A DNA stretch of 64,000 nt from Scleroderma bovista (GCA_037178675.1 JAYMGJ010000036.1:1-64000); one strand, 5' to 3'. Shown: positions 19,475 to 32,470, numbered from the stretch's first letter. Made by a program: numbers and translations. The notes: generated from the sequence alone by a model not told the origin.

Positions 19475-20713
19475 ATGCGCTGTTCCTCCGCCATTTCCCG
19501 GGGCACCCCTTCAGTCCACCACAGGTCCGATCGTACGCACCTACCTCCGCCCCACTTCTCCATTTAGAACTATGTTCCCACTTTTCTTCCGCTGTTGTTC
19601 CTGTATCCGTTCGTACCTTTCTTGTCCCGTTCCCGTTTTAGTTTAGTCTTTGATTAATGATGTCATCTCTGATCTGTTGTCTCTTATTTCCGTTCCTACT
19701 CACCTGTACTCCTCCGCTCTGTAATATAAATTCTCCATACATCAAGGGGCTATATCCTCAGTTTGAATATCAGCTTCAATACCTCACACGAACTCCACTC
19801 TGTTCTCCCCTGAACTCCTCTTCCTTTTGACAACTTCGACTTCTGTCGGACTTCTGTCCCTCTGTCCTCTGAAATATGAGGACGCTGGTATCGCAAGGGC
19901 ACAGCACATACGCTGAAGCTGAAGTCCTCAACAATTCTGCAACCTTCCTGTTACTCGTCAACACACCCCTTTGCTCTTAACTCCGCTCGTGTCGGAGTCC
20001 ATCGGAGGAAACGGTTCTGACACTGCCCAGCACTAAATACAATATATTATGAAAGCATTGTGCATATCTAAACATGATTAAACTTCTAGATCATCCATGT
20101 CGCTGTGTTCCACGTTCCCTTCACCATCATACCCTCAATTTCAGCCCTTCTGCATGCGGCTGTTTGTGGCGATTTTTGTTTGCCACTTTTTCCTGCACTG
20201 CTGCTCTTTTTGTGGTCAACAACTCATTGGTAGAATTCTTGATAGACTTGGCATGGCCAACCATAGTACTTGAAAATAGGCAGAGTTGGGTCTTGTCCAA
20301 TCATTCCCATGGCATATGCTTGACATATAGCACATCAAGGGTGTGCTTTCCCATTTTGGTATATCTCACACTAAGTGAGCTGATAACACACATTTTGAAT
20401 TGTCCTCACCGGCATCATTCTGACACACACAATTCTCAATATTTCTTGGATTAACACAAGGGTGAAGTAGCCCACATGGTCCTTAACTTAATCCACTTTT
20501 TTTGATACTTCTTTAGTTGTATTTGGCTGTATAATATGCTAAATACTCCAGTCCCAGCCAAAGATTTGTTATCTGTACTTCAATAAGTTGCTCAAAAGTC
20601 CTGACACTCATGGCTGATATAGCACAATATGAAATGTATGTGCTAAAACATCAGCAAGGTGTGACTGAAATTAATGAGTTAAGTGGCTTTGGTGCAAGTG
20701 CTTGTGAATGACC
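19475..20713. other. LTR-like tail, then no recognised gene
   Basis: The stretch to about 20022 is C/T-rich with a weak TATA (GTAATATAAATTC near 19722) and ends in GGAAACGGTTCTGACA, similar to the end of the solo LTR at 38297. It could be the 3' LTR of gypsy copy 1, but its start is not clear. I see nothing recognisable from 20030 to 20713. Confidence 0.35.
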
Positions 20714-23165
20714 ATACTCCGAAGACATTGAGTCCCATCAGAAACACATCCACGAAGTCCTCCGAAGCCTCAAAAAATACAACTTACTTGTAATACGGCA
20801 GGAATGTAAGTTCCACACCACCTCCACCGAATACCTTGGATTCTGTCTTTCTCCAGATGGACTGTCCATGTCCGCGGAGAAAGTGAAGGACATCAAGTCC
20901 TTCCTCGGATTCACAAACTTCTACCGTCGATTCATCCACAACTACTCTGACATTGTCGTTCCTCTCACGCAGCTTACCCACAAGAAATTTCGGTGAATAT
21001 TGTCTTTCCACCTTCAACCTCCTCCTATCCTTACCGACTAGGTACCTGACACTCCGCTGATGGTGGAAACGGATGCTTCAGACTACACCATTTCTGGAAT
21101 TCCCATCACTGCCTCCGATTCGGTCCTCCACCCCATCTCATACTTTTCACGCACTCTGTCCACTCCGGAGCTGAATTAGGATTCCAAGCTACTGGCCATC
21201 TTCGAGGCCTTTAAGAATTTGTGACACTATCTGGAGGGCTCTACCACTCCAGTCCATGTGGTCACTGACCACAAGAACCTGGTGTGTTTCTCCAGCTCGC
21301 CATCAAGCCAACCGGTCAGAGTACCTTTCCCAGTTCACCCTCGCCATCCGTTTCCTCCCTGGATGCCTCTGAGTGAAACAAAATTCCCTCACTAGAGACT
21401 GGGGCATCTACCCAAAAGAGGTAATAGGTATTATGCTTGGGTCAACCCACACAACCTCCGACCAATGTTCATTCAGGAGAAACTCGCGTCCTCCCTTTGG
21501 GAAAGAATTCTCCTCACTCCGTAAATATTTTCTGCCTTTCTCGTCAACGTGGAAAGGGCATCCTCACGGCACTCCCTTCCAATCCTGTCGTGCTCAACCA
21601 CATGTCTCATCCAATTCTCGGTGGCCAACAGAGTCTGCGGGTCATTTTTGCCTCAAATATAGCATCTAAGTACTGGATTAATATGATCTCCGCCTTTGTG
21701 TCCTCTGCTACAAGCATGATCTGTGAAGAACTGAACCTAGCCTACCTCCTTCCGACATTTCCGGGTCGCGGAAAAACTTGGTTCCGGACTTCCGGAAGCG
21801 CAGGGACCTGGTTCCAGCATTCGGAAACACCGGAAGCAGCTTAAAATCAAAGTTGCACATGGCATATGTTTACTAGTTGTGTGTCATATTTTCGCGTACC
21901 TTTTTTTCCATCACCCTGAGCTTATTTTGGCCCAGATATATACTTTCTTTACACACTCTTTTTCCCTCAGTTGTCTTGCCTTTCTACTTGCAGTTGGTTG
22001 AGGTATATTTTCACTCCCACCTACTTAAAAACTATACTTATTTTCATAGCTTGGGAAATACTGCCCATAACTTAGAATCTTGTCACAACCATCCACTCTC
22101 TGGCCACTTCAGCCAAAACTACACACTGGAACTAGTCCGTCGCTATTACACCTAGGCTGGTGTCGGCACCTTTGTAAAGGACTACATAAGTTCCTGTACT
22201 CCCTGAGGATGTGCTGAGGTCCCTAGGAACAGGCCCTATGGCCTATTAAAACAACTTCTGATCCCCACTGACCCATGGACTTCATCAAGCCACTCCCCTC
22301 CTCCGATGGATTTATGTCTATCCTCATCATAGTGGACCACCTATCAAAGCAAGAAATATTCATTCTGATGCACGATACCATCACCTTCCGTCCCCCAAGT
22401 TTGCTAAGCTCTTCATCGCGCATGTGTTCTCCAAACACGGACCACCTCTGATAGAGGTTCGGAGTTCGTTTCCCACTTCTTCCACTCGCTTGGAAAAGCA
22501 CTCGGTATGACCCTGCACTTCACCTCTGGTTACTACCTAGAAGGAGGTGAACAAAACCCTCAAGCAGTACTGCAAATACCAACAAGACAACTGGGCTGAA
22601 CACCTCCCACTTGCAGGGTTCGTGTTTAACAACTCCCCTAGGGAAACAATTGGGGTCTCACACTTCTTTGCCGATGAAGCTACCACCCTGACTTAACAAT
22701 CAACTCCGATTGGGTCTCAGCTCCTCTCGAGCCCAAGAATATACCTCCGACCTCAATGAACTCTATGATTTGCTTTGCCTTGGGATGAACCTTGCGTAAG
22801 AGCGTACCAAGGCCCCGCAGATGCAAAAAGGTCAACTCCGCCGAACTTCAAAATAGGTGACAAAGTGTATATGAAGGCTAAATACTTCTCTCCTCCAAGA
22901 AGCTCTCCTCCAAGAACCTTGGAACCTTCGAGATAATAGCGAAATATGGAACTCTCTCCTTCACCCTCCGACTGCCCGACACTATGAAGTCTGTGCACCC
23001 CATTTTCCATGTATGTCAACTCGAGACTTCCCACCAGATCGACAGGAGAAGGTGCCACTGCCAACTCCTATATTTTTTCTGTACGCTGGTACACATGAAG
23101 AAACTCCATAGCTCCTTACCACAGAGCTCTACCATGTGTCAGAGCTCGTTGCTGATTTCTATCTG
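20714..23165 (+). pseudogene. Ty3/gypsy chromovirus pol, decayed copy 2
   Basis: In order: RT end ([47 protein letters not shown]) at 20725-20990; RNase H (VETDASDY, SYFSRTLSTPEL, VVTDHKNL) at 21055-21290; linker (YPKE...NPHNLRPMFIQEKLASSL) at 21405-21510; integrase zinc-binding His pair (CHNHPLSGHFSQNYTLELVRR) at 22083-22150; integrase core (DRGSEFVSHFFHSLGKALGMTLHFTSGYY) near 22450-22540; and the C-terminal region (LRLPDTMKSVHPIFHVCQLE) near 22965-23030. Stops and frameshifts are scattered throughout. A ~300-bp repeat interrupts it at about 21745-22080. Confidence 0.85.
21745..22080 (+). repeat. Dispersed ~300-bp repeat, copy 2
   Basis: It shares CTTCCGACATTTCCGG, the TTCCGGA/GGAAGC pairs, the TATATACTTTC promoter-like box and CTCAGTTGTCTTGCC with copies 1 and 3, and carries extra sequence before its end. 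It lies within gypsy copy 2 just before the integrase zinc-binding region. Confidence 0.6.
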
Positions 23166-23249
23166 AAGATCCTAGCAAACACAGTCCTCAGAAATCTGCT
23201 CAAGTCACTCCGCCACCTCCGCCAACCCTCTCATTCTTTAAGTCCAGAT

Positions 23250-24453
23250 GAATTCTTTGAAGATTATATAATAGTACAAAAGAAAAAAGAAAAAAATGTA
23301 TATGTTCCTAACAAGTCCGTTATCTCTACTATTTATCGTCAGTGCAATTGGTCTCTTCTTCCTCCTCTCCCTCGTCACCCTTCTCTTATTTCTCTATCGC
23401 CCTCCGTGCCTCTCTCACGGTCCGTCCGACGAACCTTGGACAAACTGAGGCCCACGGAATATCTCCGTGAGTGTTCGCACATCCGCCCATAACCCCTCCT
23501 CCTCTTCCAACATCCTCTTTTACACTGTCAGGCGCTGCCTACACACCTTCTTCCACTGAGCCAACGCCTAGGTAAGCATCCCCAGGGCGTCCCGCTGTTA
23601 TTCCGCCATTGCCTTTGGCACCCCAAATATTTCCTCCTCCTCCTCCTCCGTCGTAGTCTTGGGCTTCTTGTGATTTCTATTTCCCCTCAGGGATGTGTTT
23701 ACATCACTGAGACGTATCCAGGTTGGCCTCTTCGTGCCCTCCGCTCCGCTCACTTCAAGTCCACTCCCAACTGCCACCGCTTCCACCTTTCCCGCCATGT
23801 GCCAGCTGCACGATTTCCATTCTTTCTGGAAGGGCACGCAGGCCCTGGAATTCGTCTCCGCGCTCGAAACGCACTCCATCGGCGCCTTGAGTGTCTCCCC
23901 ACACCGCTGACACGGAGCATTCCTTCCCGAGCTCAATACCGATGATGGTGCTCTCGCGCCCGCACTTTTACTGGCCATGACCGCGTTCGCTCCTCCAGCT
24001 GTTTTTTCTGTTTTCGCTTGGAAGCGAGTGCCCGCGCCTCCGCCTCCGCCCTCCACTTCTCCTCGACACGTTTCGCCTCCTCTTTTCGCGCTTCCTCCGC
24101 CTTCCGCGTTTCCTCCTCTCTACGAGCTTCCTCCTCCCTGCACTCCTCCCATTCGCTCCATGCCTGTTTCTCCCTACGGGCCTGTCATAGCTCCCATGGG
24201 TCAAATTTCGCACTGCGAACAAGAACGCTCACTACTCAGCGCTTTCTTCTTCATCTCCGCCCTTGCTTCCTCCATCTTGCATTGCTTCTCCAGCTCCACA
24301 TCGGCCCTCACTTCCTCCCTTGTCCTCCAAAGACTTTGAGCAGGCAGTTTCGTTGTCGTCATCCGGGTCCGATATCAGCTCGTGATCTTCCGCCTGCATA
24401 CACTCGATGTGTGTTTTGTAGGCTGGAGTTTGGACGGTGGGTGTAGCAGACAT
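23250..24453 (-). pseudogene. Antisense zinc-cluster / coiled-coil ORF downstream of gypsy copy 2
   Basis: On the minus strand from an ATG at 24453: MSATPTVQTPAYKTHIECMQAED, then an acidic stretch, then Glu/Arg/Lys repeats (EEARKEEAKRVEEKWRAEAEALASKRKQKKQ), then a Cys-containing region beginning APCQRCGE that looks like a damaged Zn(II)2Cys6 cluster, then a basic region (NRNHKKPKTTTEEEE). Frame changes occur near 24230 and 24000. This type of protein recurs in basidiomycete genomes. Its position antisense and 3' to a chromovirus mirrors that of the fragment after copy 1. Confidence 0.5.
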
Positions 24454-24919
24454 TATGGTGGTAAAAGGACAAGTTTTTTGTTATTGTGGCATGCTCCCAA
24501 CGTGCCTTTTAAACAGTCTACACGCACAAAGGCTCTCAACTTGGGCCCTATACGGTCACGACCACGTGACTCTGCACGACCTCTAGACTCAAGTCCGGTT
24601 ACAATCGGCACATGGCCGACAGTGTATATCCATCTCCGCTCCAACAACTGACACCCCGTCTCTATAGTATATAGTTTTGCGCCCATGTCTCCGGCTACTG
24701 CATGTTCCCGCTCCTGATCGATCTGTTACTGAATGCCTTTATTCCTCTTCTGGATTAGATATGGTTACTCGGTGCCTATTATGCTTATTGCTGATCTCCG
24801 TTCCGTTTTACCTTACTCATCTGGTTTCCACCCACAGACTCTTGGCTATGTCTAAAGCTGAGTATTTCCGATCAAACTGTCAAGAACTTAACCCTTCTGT
24901 TCACAGACGTAGTACTAGG
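24454..24919. other. No recognised feature
   Basis: C/T-rich sequence with short frames only. It may be the 5' flank of the antisense ORF or LTR sequence; no motif was found. Confidence 0.3.
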
Positions 24920-25400
24920 TTCTGAAGTTTTCAGGGTGCGGGAAAATTTTGTTCCGGATTTCCGGAAGAACAGGAACCTTGTTCCACCACTCGGAACTAC
25001 TGGGATAGATCAGAACCACCGGAAGAAACCTAACCCAAGTATCACATGACACGTGTCTACTAGTTTTATGCCATGATTTCACGTACCTTTTCTTCCATTA
25101 ACTCTCTACCTTAGTCTGAGCTTATTTACAGTCCATATATATACTCCCTTTACACACTCTTTTCCCTCAGTTGTCTTGCCTCACTACTGGCAGTTGGCCG
25201 AGCTTGCGCACTACTGCCCTTTACTTAGAATTTTTTCAAAACCAACTTCGGACCTTAGTTCCTATGTTCCGGGAGCCCAGGAACATTCAAGATCACTGGA
25301 AACCCATACATATATATGTTCTTTGCACATGTTTTCACCTCACTCCTGGCAGTTGGCTGGGCTTGTGCATCACTGCCCTCTATTTAGTTTTGTTTTCTTT
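24920..25400 (+). repeat. Dispersed ~300-bp repeat, copy 3 and a partial copy 4
   Basis: Copy 3 (24920-25230) has the same TTCCGGA, CCATATATATACTCCC and GGCAGTTGGCCGAGCTTGCGCACTACTGCCC blocks as copy 1. It is followed by a shortened relative (25245-25400) with TTCGGACCTTAGTTCC, TATATATG and GGCAGTTGGCTGGGCTTGTGC. The tandem arrangement suggests nested insertion or unequal exchange. Confidence 0.6.
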
Positions 25401-27434
25401 AAGAAGGGTTGTCTTACATTGAGCCTTTGGTCTTCCTGGGGGGAAATCATAGTAGAGTACAAGGTGGAAGGTACATTCAACATTACAAACCAGCTATCTA
25501 GCACACATCAGCATTTATTATAGTTATATTAAGGTATAGAGTTGACAACCAATTCATGATTCCATAGGTTTCTATTCTCATTCCATGCCCAACTTCCCCC
25601 CTCTCAAACCAATAGACGCGCAAAAGCAGCCTATACAAACAAGAAGAATTACAGCAACCTACCCATCCTCCTGCTCCACCAAAGGGAAAGTGCCGCAGAA
25701 AATCAACCGCCAACTACTAGTCATTCACCTGCTCTTCTGGTCCCGCTCACCTCCACAGAGGTATCTGGGATTGTGCTTGTACAGATGAAAGTAGCATTAC
25801 CACACTATGTACATACCTCTTCCCCACAAAGTCAGGACTGCACGTCTAAAACGCTTGGCAGACCACCGGGGACCTTATGTCCCAGCCAGTGGGGCACTCG
25901 CGTTTCCAGGGAATGAGGCTCAGGCCATAGGAGGCCTTATGATAGAACTTAGCCAGAAGATTGCGATATGAGGCATTAAGCCTCAAAGCACTATAATTGG
26001 ATTCACAAAAAAAACCCCAATTCATGTTAAGTAGCAAATCCTGTAGCTATTTCCTTTTCCATTCCACTGGTATCCAGGTGGTTGTAATCGCTACTGTTTT
26101 CATGTAACTAGCTTCCTGGATCGTCGTTGTCACCTGATGCTGCATCATCATTGTCTCCATCGTTCTTCCCTGCTGGCCCCCCAGTGGATGGGGGTGGCTG
26201 TCATTGCAGGCCGCTTGCTCGATGAAGCTGGTGGTGGTGGAGCCGCGGACGTCAACATGCTGTGGTGGTGGTGGTATTGGTGGTGGGGCTGTTGTCGTCT
26301 GCACGATGGGTGGTGGTCATGTGATGATGCTGTGGGGGGTGTGAGAGGATATATCAACAAGTCGGAGAAACATGAGTGCATCAAGAGTCCACACAGACTT
26401 TCCAAGCATAAAATGATTGGATGCCAGCTGAAAATGTCACATTGAATATTAGAGCAGATCAAAGAGTCAAAAATCACCTATTGGGCTGCAAGCTGAGAAA
26501 CTGGGCTATCTGCATGAGCCAATTGAGCAATGTTGAAATGGCTGCAATGGCCTGGCAGACCCGCGACAATGGTGGTGTGTGTAGGTGATGTGAATGGCTT
26601 TGGGAAGCACGTGGACATATCAAGTGGATGTAAAAACACACCAGAGAATGTTAGAACATCGAAAAAAAAATAAAAGATGCAAAAAATACCTGATTGGCTG
26701 GGAACTGAGTCTAGGCATTGATGAAAAAGCATTGACCTTGGGGAAGCCGATGCATTTGTGGCGTGGAATGTTCCAGGAAAAGTTCTGTGCATTGCAAATC
26801 AAAATCACCATCAGGTGAGTCTGTCGGAAAAAATAAGTTTGAGTTCCGACCGCTTGTAAGCAATTGGAACCCCTCAATTTGCCGCCGGCATTACGACTCA
26901 ATTCCAAGACTACCCGAAAATCTGACAAGTGACTTGGAACGCGACGGTCGGAGTTCAAAGGTAGTCCCAAGTGACACCTGACCCTTGGGGGTGTTGACCC
27001 GTGTTGACCCGTGTCAATTCCCTTCTAAGGCATTCCATTGGTTAAAATTAGTTTCAAGGCATTCTTTTAGTTGAATATTTTCTAAATTAATTCCAACGTA
27101 AGAGAAGCAATTGAAATGCCATTACAAATCTCGTATACATTTCAATAACATCTCAATTACTCATGATGATTCCAACTATACTCTAATTATTATTCTTCCC
27201 GTGCATCCCCCCCATCGGTCCATTGTTCGTTCTCGCCGTTCCTCACCATCCTTGCCAGTCCGTTCGTCCTCGCCAGTCGTCGTCGCCGTCATCATCAGTT
27301 GTCATGTTGTCACAGTAGTGGGTTGGTGTGGAGCCATTGGCATCATAGCAGGGGAAGGGTACCGAGGCTACACCATTATGATAAGAAATAATAGGAATTA
27401 AAACAAAAGTGAAACACACCTGGATGATGCATAC
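25401..27434. other. Non-coding, with TGG-rich microsatellite
   Basis: A TGG/GGT-rich stretch lies at about 26226-26330. A repeated TTGACCCGTG unit occurs near 26996-27018. Several frames of 80-115 codons are low-complexity or shadows. I see no supported gene. Confidence 0.4.
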
Positions 27435-28500
27435 ATGGTGCATCTAAGTGGGGGGGGGAGGTCCTCGAAAAAGAAGCGGGCACGTCCCAGTCGCTGAGTA
27501 TTGGTGATTCCGTTGGCGTAGGAGAGATGAGGTCGTGTCCTCCCGGCTATAAGTCAGGTATGGGTTGAGGGCTTGGGAGATCTGCGCACCTTCAGATCAA
27601 CGTTCAATTCCCGCTCCAGATACTGGCACATCTCTCTCTCCATCTGGTTTGTCTCCCTCAGCTGGAAACTGAGGCCAGGTGTGGGGGGCTGACTGAAGAA
27701 GCAGGTAAGTCCCAGCTGACTTGGATGTTGCCAAGCGATGATTCTGTTGGCGTGAAACACACCTGGAGAAATGCATACACGTTGCATCTATATGAATGGG
27801 GATGGGGGGTAGGGGGTCCTCGAAGAAGAAGTGGGTGCGTCCCAGCTGACATCGCGAGTACGATGCCTGAGTAGTGATTCCATTGGCGTAGGAGAGATGA
27901 AGTCAAGTCCTCCAGGCTATAAGTCAGAAATGGGCTGAGGGCTTGGGAGATCTGCGCACCTTCAGATCAACGTTCAATTCCCGCTCCAGATACTGGCACA
28001 TCTCTCTCTCCATCTGGTTTGTCTCCCTCAGCTGGAAACTGAGGCCAGGTGCGGATGGGGCTGACCGAAGAAGTAGGTAAGTCCCAGCTGACTTGGCGAT
28101 GATTCTGTTGGCGTGAAACGCACCTGGAGAAATGCATATATGCTGCATCTAAATGAATGGGGAGGGGGGGAAGGGGGTCCTCGAAGAAGAAGTGGGTGCA
28201 TCCCAGCTGACGTCGCGAGTACAATGCCTGAGTAGTGATTCTGTTGGCGTAGGAGAGATGAGGTCGAGCCCTCCAGGCTATAAGTCAGGTATAGGCTGAG
28301 GGCTTGGGAGATCTGCGCACCTTCAGATCGACGTTCAATTTCCGCTCCAAATACTGGCACATCTCTCTCTCCATCTGATTTATTTCCCTTAGCTGGAAAC
28401 TGAAGCCGGGTGTGGATGGGGCTGGCCAAAGAAGCGTGTCTCAGCCAACGATGAATCTGTAGCGGCTTCAAGTACTTGTTCGCAGAACCAGTGGAATCAA
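27435..28500. repeat. Three tandem units of ~370 bp
   Basis: Anchors TCTGCGCACCTTCAGATC lie at 27581, 27951 and 28312, giving periods of 370 and 361 bp. Each unit on the minus strand encodes LRETNQMEREMCQYLEREL in an otherwise broken frame, so a coiled-coil exon may have been amplified. The array sits at the 3' side of the minus-strand host-like gene and may represent its duplicated last exon. Confidence 0.8.
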
Positions 28501-28529
28501 CATTCTCGTCCGAACCAGTCACCTTCACC

Positions 28530-31234
28530 TTCGGTTTCTTCTTTCCGAGAAGAAGCGGGCGCGTTCCAGCCGACTTGGACGAGACGACGTTGTCACCGCT
28601 GTCGTATCGCGATCTCGAAGAAGAGAAAGTGGTCGGAGGCCCCCACCAGGGGAGCTCGATGGGGCTTCAGACGATGACAACTTGCGCTGCAGCTTGCTCG
28701 ACTTGGGTATAAGAGGCTTCACCGCCCGGGTTGGCCACTGAGTAGAATCCATCGGGTCATCAACACAGTCCGTCGAAACAGTGTCGAATTCCGGACGGCC
28801 GTTTTCACCAGGGGATTTGATATAAACAATACTTGAGCGACGAGAGACAGGCTGAGGCATAGTTGCAGCCTGGTATTTTCTGGAGTATGGATAATCGGAG
28901 TTTTTGTGACCGTCATAAGGGGTGCTCTCGGCGTCGGGCTCGAAAAGTGTTACCGTGGATGCAGCGGAGGGGGAACGGGTTTGTCCGACAACAGTGTGAT
29001 AACGGAAGTGCGCGCGCTGTCCATTCCATGGGGAACCTCGGGACGGAGGCCAAGACGGCGCGTGGATATCCAGCGACCTAAGGAGGCACTGGTAGCAGGA
29101 ACTTGAAGGTGGTCGTGTTCACCGTGTATGGGATGAGCGAGAACATTCGGCACGGCCTCGTCACCCCAGACCGTGTTCCTCCGAGCAGCATCGCTCACGG
29201 GCAACGTCGAGTATCGCTAGCGCATGGTTGATGTCCGATTTCCATGCTTGCAGAGCATCTCTGCTGAGTCCGAGACTGTAATCCATGTGATGAGCATAGA
29301 AGCGACATGTTATCTCACCTTGGTAGACTGAAATGATTCCTTCTGTGAGCGGAGATCTTCCTGGCCCTACGACGATCCTGCGCGGGAGTAGAGTGGAGAT
29401 GGGGGGAGGAAAATCCATCTCGGGCCAATATGCCAAAGTCTGATCCATGCGACTCTTTTGGCGCGCGACGAGGCTTCTTCGTAACTGTACTACTTAAGGG
29501 TGGGGAGAACTCAAAATCTTTGATCTTCATTTCCCCTCCAACCTTGAGGCCAGGGACCAGAAGCGGCAGTACACCAGCGGTAAGCACATCAATTTCGTTG
29601 ACGTCATCGTTAACGACAGCGCCGAACGAGAAGCCGGACGAATAGGACTTTTTGTGAATGAGCTGCTGAGCAAGCTTGGCATTGCGAATATTAGGAGGCG
29701 TTGGAGGAAGCGGGTCGGACGGTGGTGGACTGATGTCTCCTGTCGTGATAGCTTGACCGATAACAGACGAAATTGAGCGTGAACGAAGATGGGAGGTCGG
29801 TCGAGAGGTGCCGTCGTGTTCCAGAGCAATCCCAGTAACAACCGATGCAACACCGTCAACAAGCTCCTCCTGCCTCTCCGGAGAAGCAGGAACGATGACA
29901 GTGGTGGCAACGGCGGAATAATGTCTCTGCGCGATCATGATCCTTGATGCAAAAGCTTCCTCACCATTTGAGAGATAAGACGACGCCTTAGATTCTTTCC
30001 TCAGTCTCCCCATCCCAGCGCTGTTGGTAGACGCAGGAGTAAGGGTGAGAGTGGAGGGGAAGGACGGCACTTCTTGCATTGGCAAGGGGGGCGTCTGTTC
30101 CCCATCTCCTTTCTCTTCGTCGTCGATGGGGAGAACGGCTAGCCTAGGGACGGGCGACATGAGGCCAATGGCCCGACCGACCTTGCCCTTCCCATCAACC
30201 GCATCGCCCTTCGAAATCCAGATGTCACCGCTGCGACGACCCTCAACGACGGTGATACTTCCACTGCGCTTGTACTCGGTACCATATCCGGCGAGCGTTT
30301 CCGCTGGAGACGGTGCGCGCAACACAGCCGATGGAGGTTCTGCATGGACGTCAAATAGCCCAGTTGGGATTGGAATGGGCAAGTGAATGAAGATGCTGAG
30401 TGCCAAAAGGGGAGAGGACAACGTTATAGAGAGTACCAGCATCAGCGACAGTGCGCTGGATGGAGCAGAACCCGAGGTGGCGATCGAGAAAAGATAAACC
30501 CTGTAAATATTCTCGTGAATACAAAGAACTCCATAAACGAGCGAATCCACGTACCACAGGTACCCAGATAGAAAGGAGCCAAGATACATACTTTACGTAC
30601 GATATGTCGACGCCAGGGTCGTTGACGGCCAACGAAGTGATTCCCTTCTCCGAGCCAGAAGTGTACCCATAACCGCCGAGTACCTGCGCGGTAAACAGCG
30701 CAGCGGGCGTGGCAGGACGAGATGCCATGGCAGGGGAAAGCAGCTCAGCGTGGATGTCAACAACGCTTCCGCCATGCTGAGTTTGAGGGAAAGACCACGC
30801 TGACGAGGTTAGCCAGGAGCTTTGGGAGCCGAGACGAGGGCGGCTGGGGTCGTCGGTGATGACGCATGTCGGAGAGGAGCTTCGGTGGTAAGGCGGCGGG
30901 AGAGGCGGAACCAGAGGAATTGACGGATCTGGTGACGACGGAGCATTGAACCAAAACGAAGACTTGGGAGCTAAGGTTAGTTGAGATCCTGTTGGGTTGA
31001 AACGCGCGTTATGGGATTGGTGGTGAGTCGAGAAAGACCAGTTGGAGGTGACCTCGTGGTGAGAGCCAGCGTCAGAAGTCAGCCAGGAGCTGCCCTCCCG
31101 AAAGCCATCAATATCTTCCGTCCCGAATGATTGATGTCGAGGTTTGTCCCCGACTTCCTTGACAGGGGGCCATGTGCCAGCATGCTCATGGCCTTCGCAA
31201 GCCGAACTCCAGCAATCCCAAAAGCTGTGTCAGT
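28530..31234 (-). CDS. Unidentified host-like gene, serine/proline-rich, partial or damaged
   Basis: A minus-strand frame is open from about 31234 to 30592, then an intron 30591-30501 (GTATGT...TTTACAG) leads into a frame open to 29315. Sequence blocks are non-repetitive and protein-like: FNPTGSQLTLAPKSSFWFNAP, YGYTSGSEKGITSLAVNDPGV, TEYKRSGSITVVEGRRSGDIW, VLPLLVPGLKVGGEMKIKDFEF. They are mostly Ser/Pro-rich and predicted disordered, with no catalytic motif I know. Further coding-looking pieces continue to about 28530 (for example ALILDVARERC, SRPSRLERARFF) with unclear splicing. No start codon is certain: an ATG at 30728 is in frame, but the frame extends upstream. It is the only long non-transposon-like coding region in the window. 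Confidence 0.5.
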
Positions 31235-32470
31235 TGACATCATCAACAAGTACAGCAAAGTGCTTGCTGCACTTTCAAAGTCCACTCCGCAACCAGTTTT
31301 GACGTCCAGTACGTGTCATTGGTTCTATCTGACTTAGAAACTTACTCCCCATCAAGAATTGTTCAAGGACACCCTCAAGCATCTCTTGTCACCAGAGAGT
31401 GATGCCAACATCACAAATACATCAATGAAAGTGCATGGGGTGTGGTGCATCAAGATATATGGTCGCTAACAGTCACTCCAACAGATATTCCATGGGATCA
31501 CCATGCAAGAATTTGAAGCACTCTCCTATCTTATCAAGGAATCATCCCTCTTTCCAATGAAGCCAAAGTATGTACCTGCACAGTTTGTTGATGTATTTTA
31601 TGCCAACAGCTGAGATGTTAGGTTAACCCACAGTCCTCAGGGAGGTGTCGTCATTGTGGAGTGGCCATGAGCAACACATGAAGTCCCTTTAACCGATCTC
31701 AAGGAGGTGATGAACACTGCAGTGCAGCAGCTCCCTATCAACAAGCGCATCCTTCATGCTACCTTCAAGTCAAACTTTACATTCCCATCGTCACAAACAG
31801 GGTTTTCTGCAACCCCTGATCTTAGACTTATTATAATGTCTCTGAAACGGAAAATGTCCAGGGGTCAAGACTTTGAAGTCCTCACCATCGTAGAGTGCGC
31901 CTTCTCTCAAAACAAAAGCAACTTGGAGGAGAAAATCAGGAATGAGTTGGCTGCTTGTCCTGAGATAGCTCTGGTTATCATGATACTGATCAATGAGAGT
32001 GAGACCTACCATAGACCAACAGAGGAATCACAAGCATGGAGGATGTTTTCTCAGGAGGAGAAGTGCCGAGATGCCACATCTTTCCTCAGATTCAATGAAT
32101 CTGCCATTAGCTCCGAATCTGAATCCGACTCTAGCCTCAAAGAAGATTTTACGCTCCAGCCCATCGTGATTGCCGGGCACCAGTGGTGCAGTATCTCCTC
32201 TGTTGAGTACCGTGTGTGGGTCAAGAGTGACATGGATGAGGTGATCAATATTGATAAGGTTCAGGTGACCTGTGATGTCGGTGATGTATTCTATATATGG
32301 TGGCTACCTCTGATGCATTATTCCTGCAGACTCCCAGTGTCACCACCCTTCCCACTAACTCCAAAGTCTCCCTTATGGTCACTCCCCAAGTTACACGTTC
32401 ACAGAAAGCACCCAAGTTATCTTAGATCAAAAATTACAGGAAGGTTCTCAACATGTCAGTAGTTCCTTGA
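31235..32470 (+). pseudogene. Unknown coding fragment, possibly intron-containing
   Basis: A plus-strand frame of 251 codons at 31707-32462 includes KRMSRGQDF-type basic patches and the block CAFSQNKSNLEEKIRNELAACPEIALVIMILINES, then WCSISSVEYRVWVKSDMDEV. Upstream, short pieces (ELFKDTLKHLLSPESDANIT at ~31354, ITMQEFEALSYLIKESSLFP at ~31499) look like exons of the same gene, with intron-like borders between them. A stop near 31610 and one near 31668 indicate damage. I do not recognise the family. Confidence 0.35.

Noticed and set aside
31079..31285. Minus-strand 68-codon frame at the 5' side of the host-like gene
   Set aside because: It overlaps other open frames on both strands and shows no independent support.
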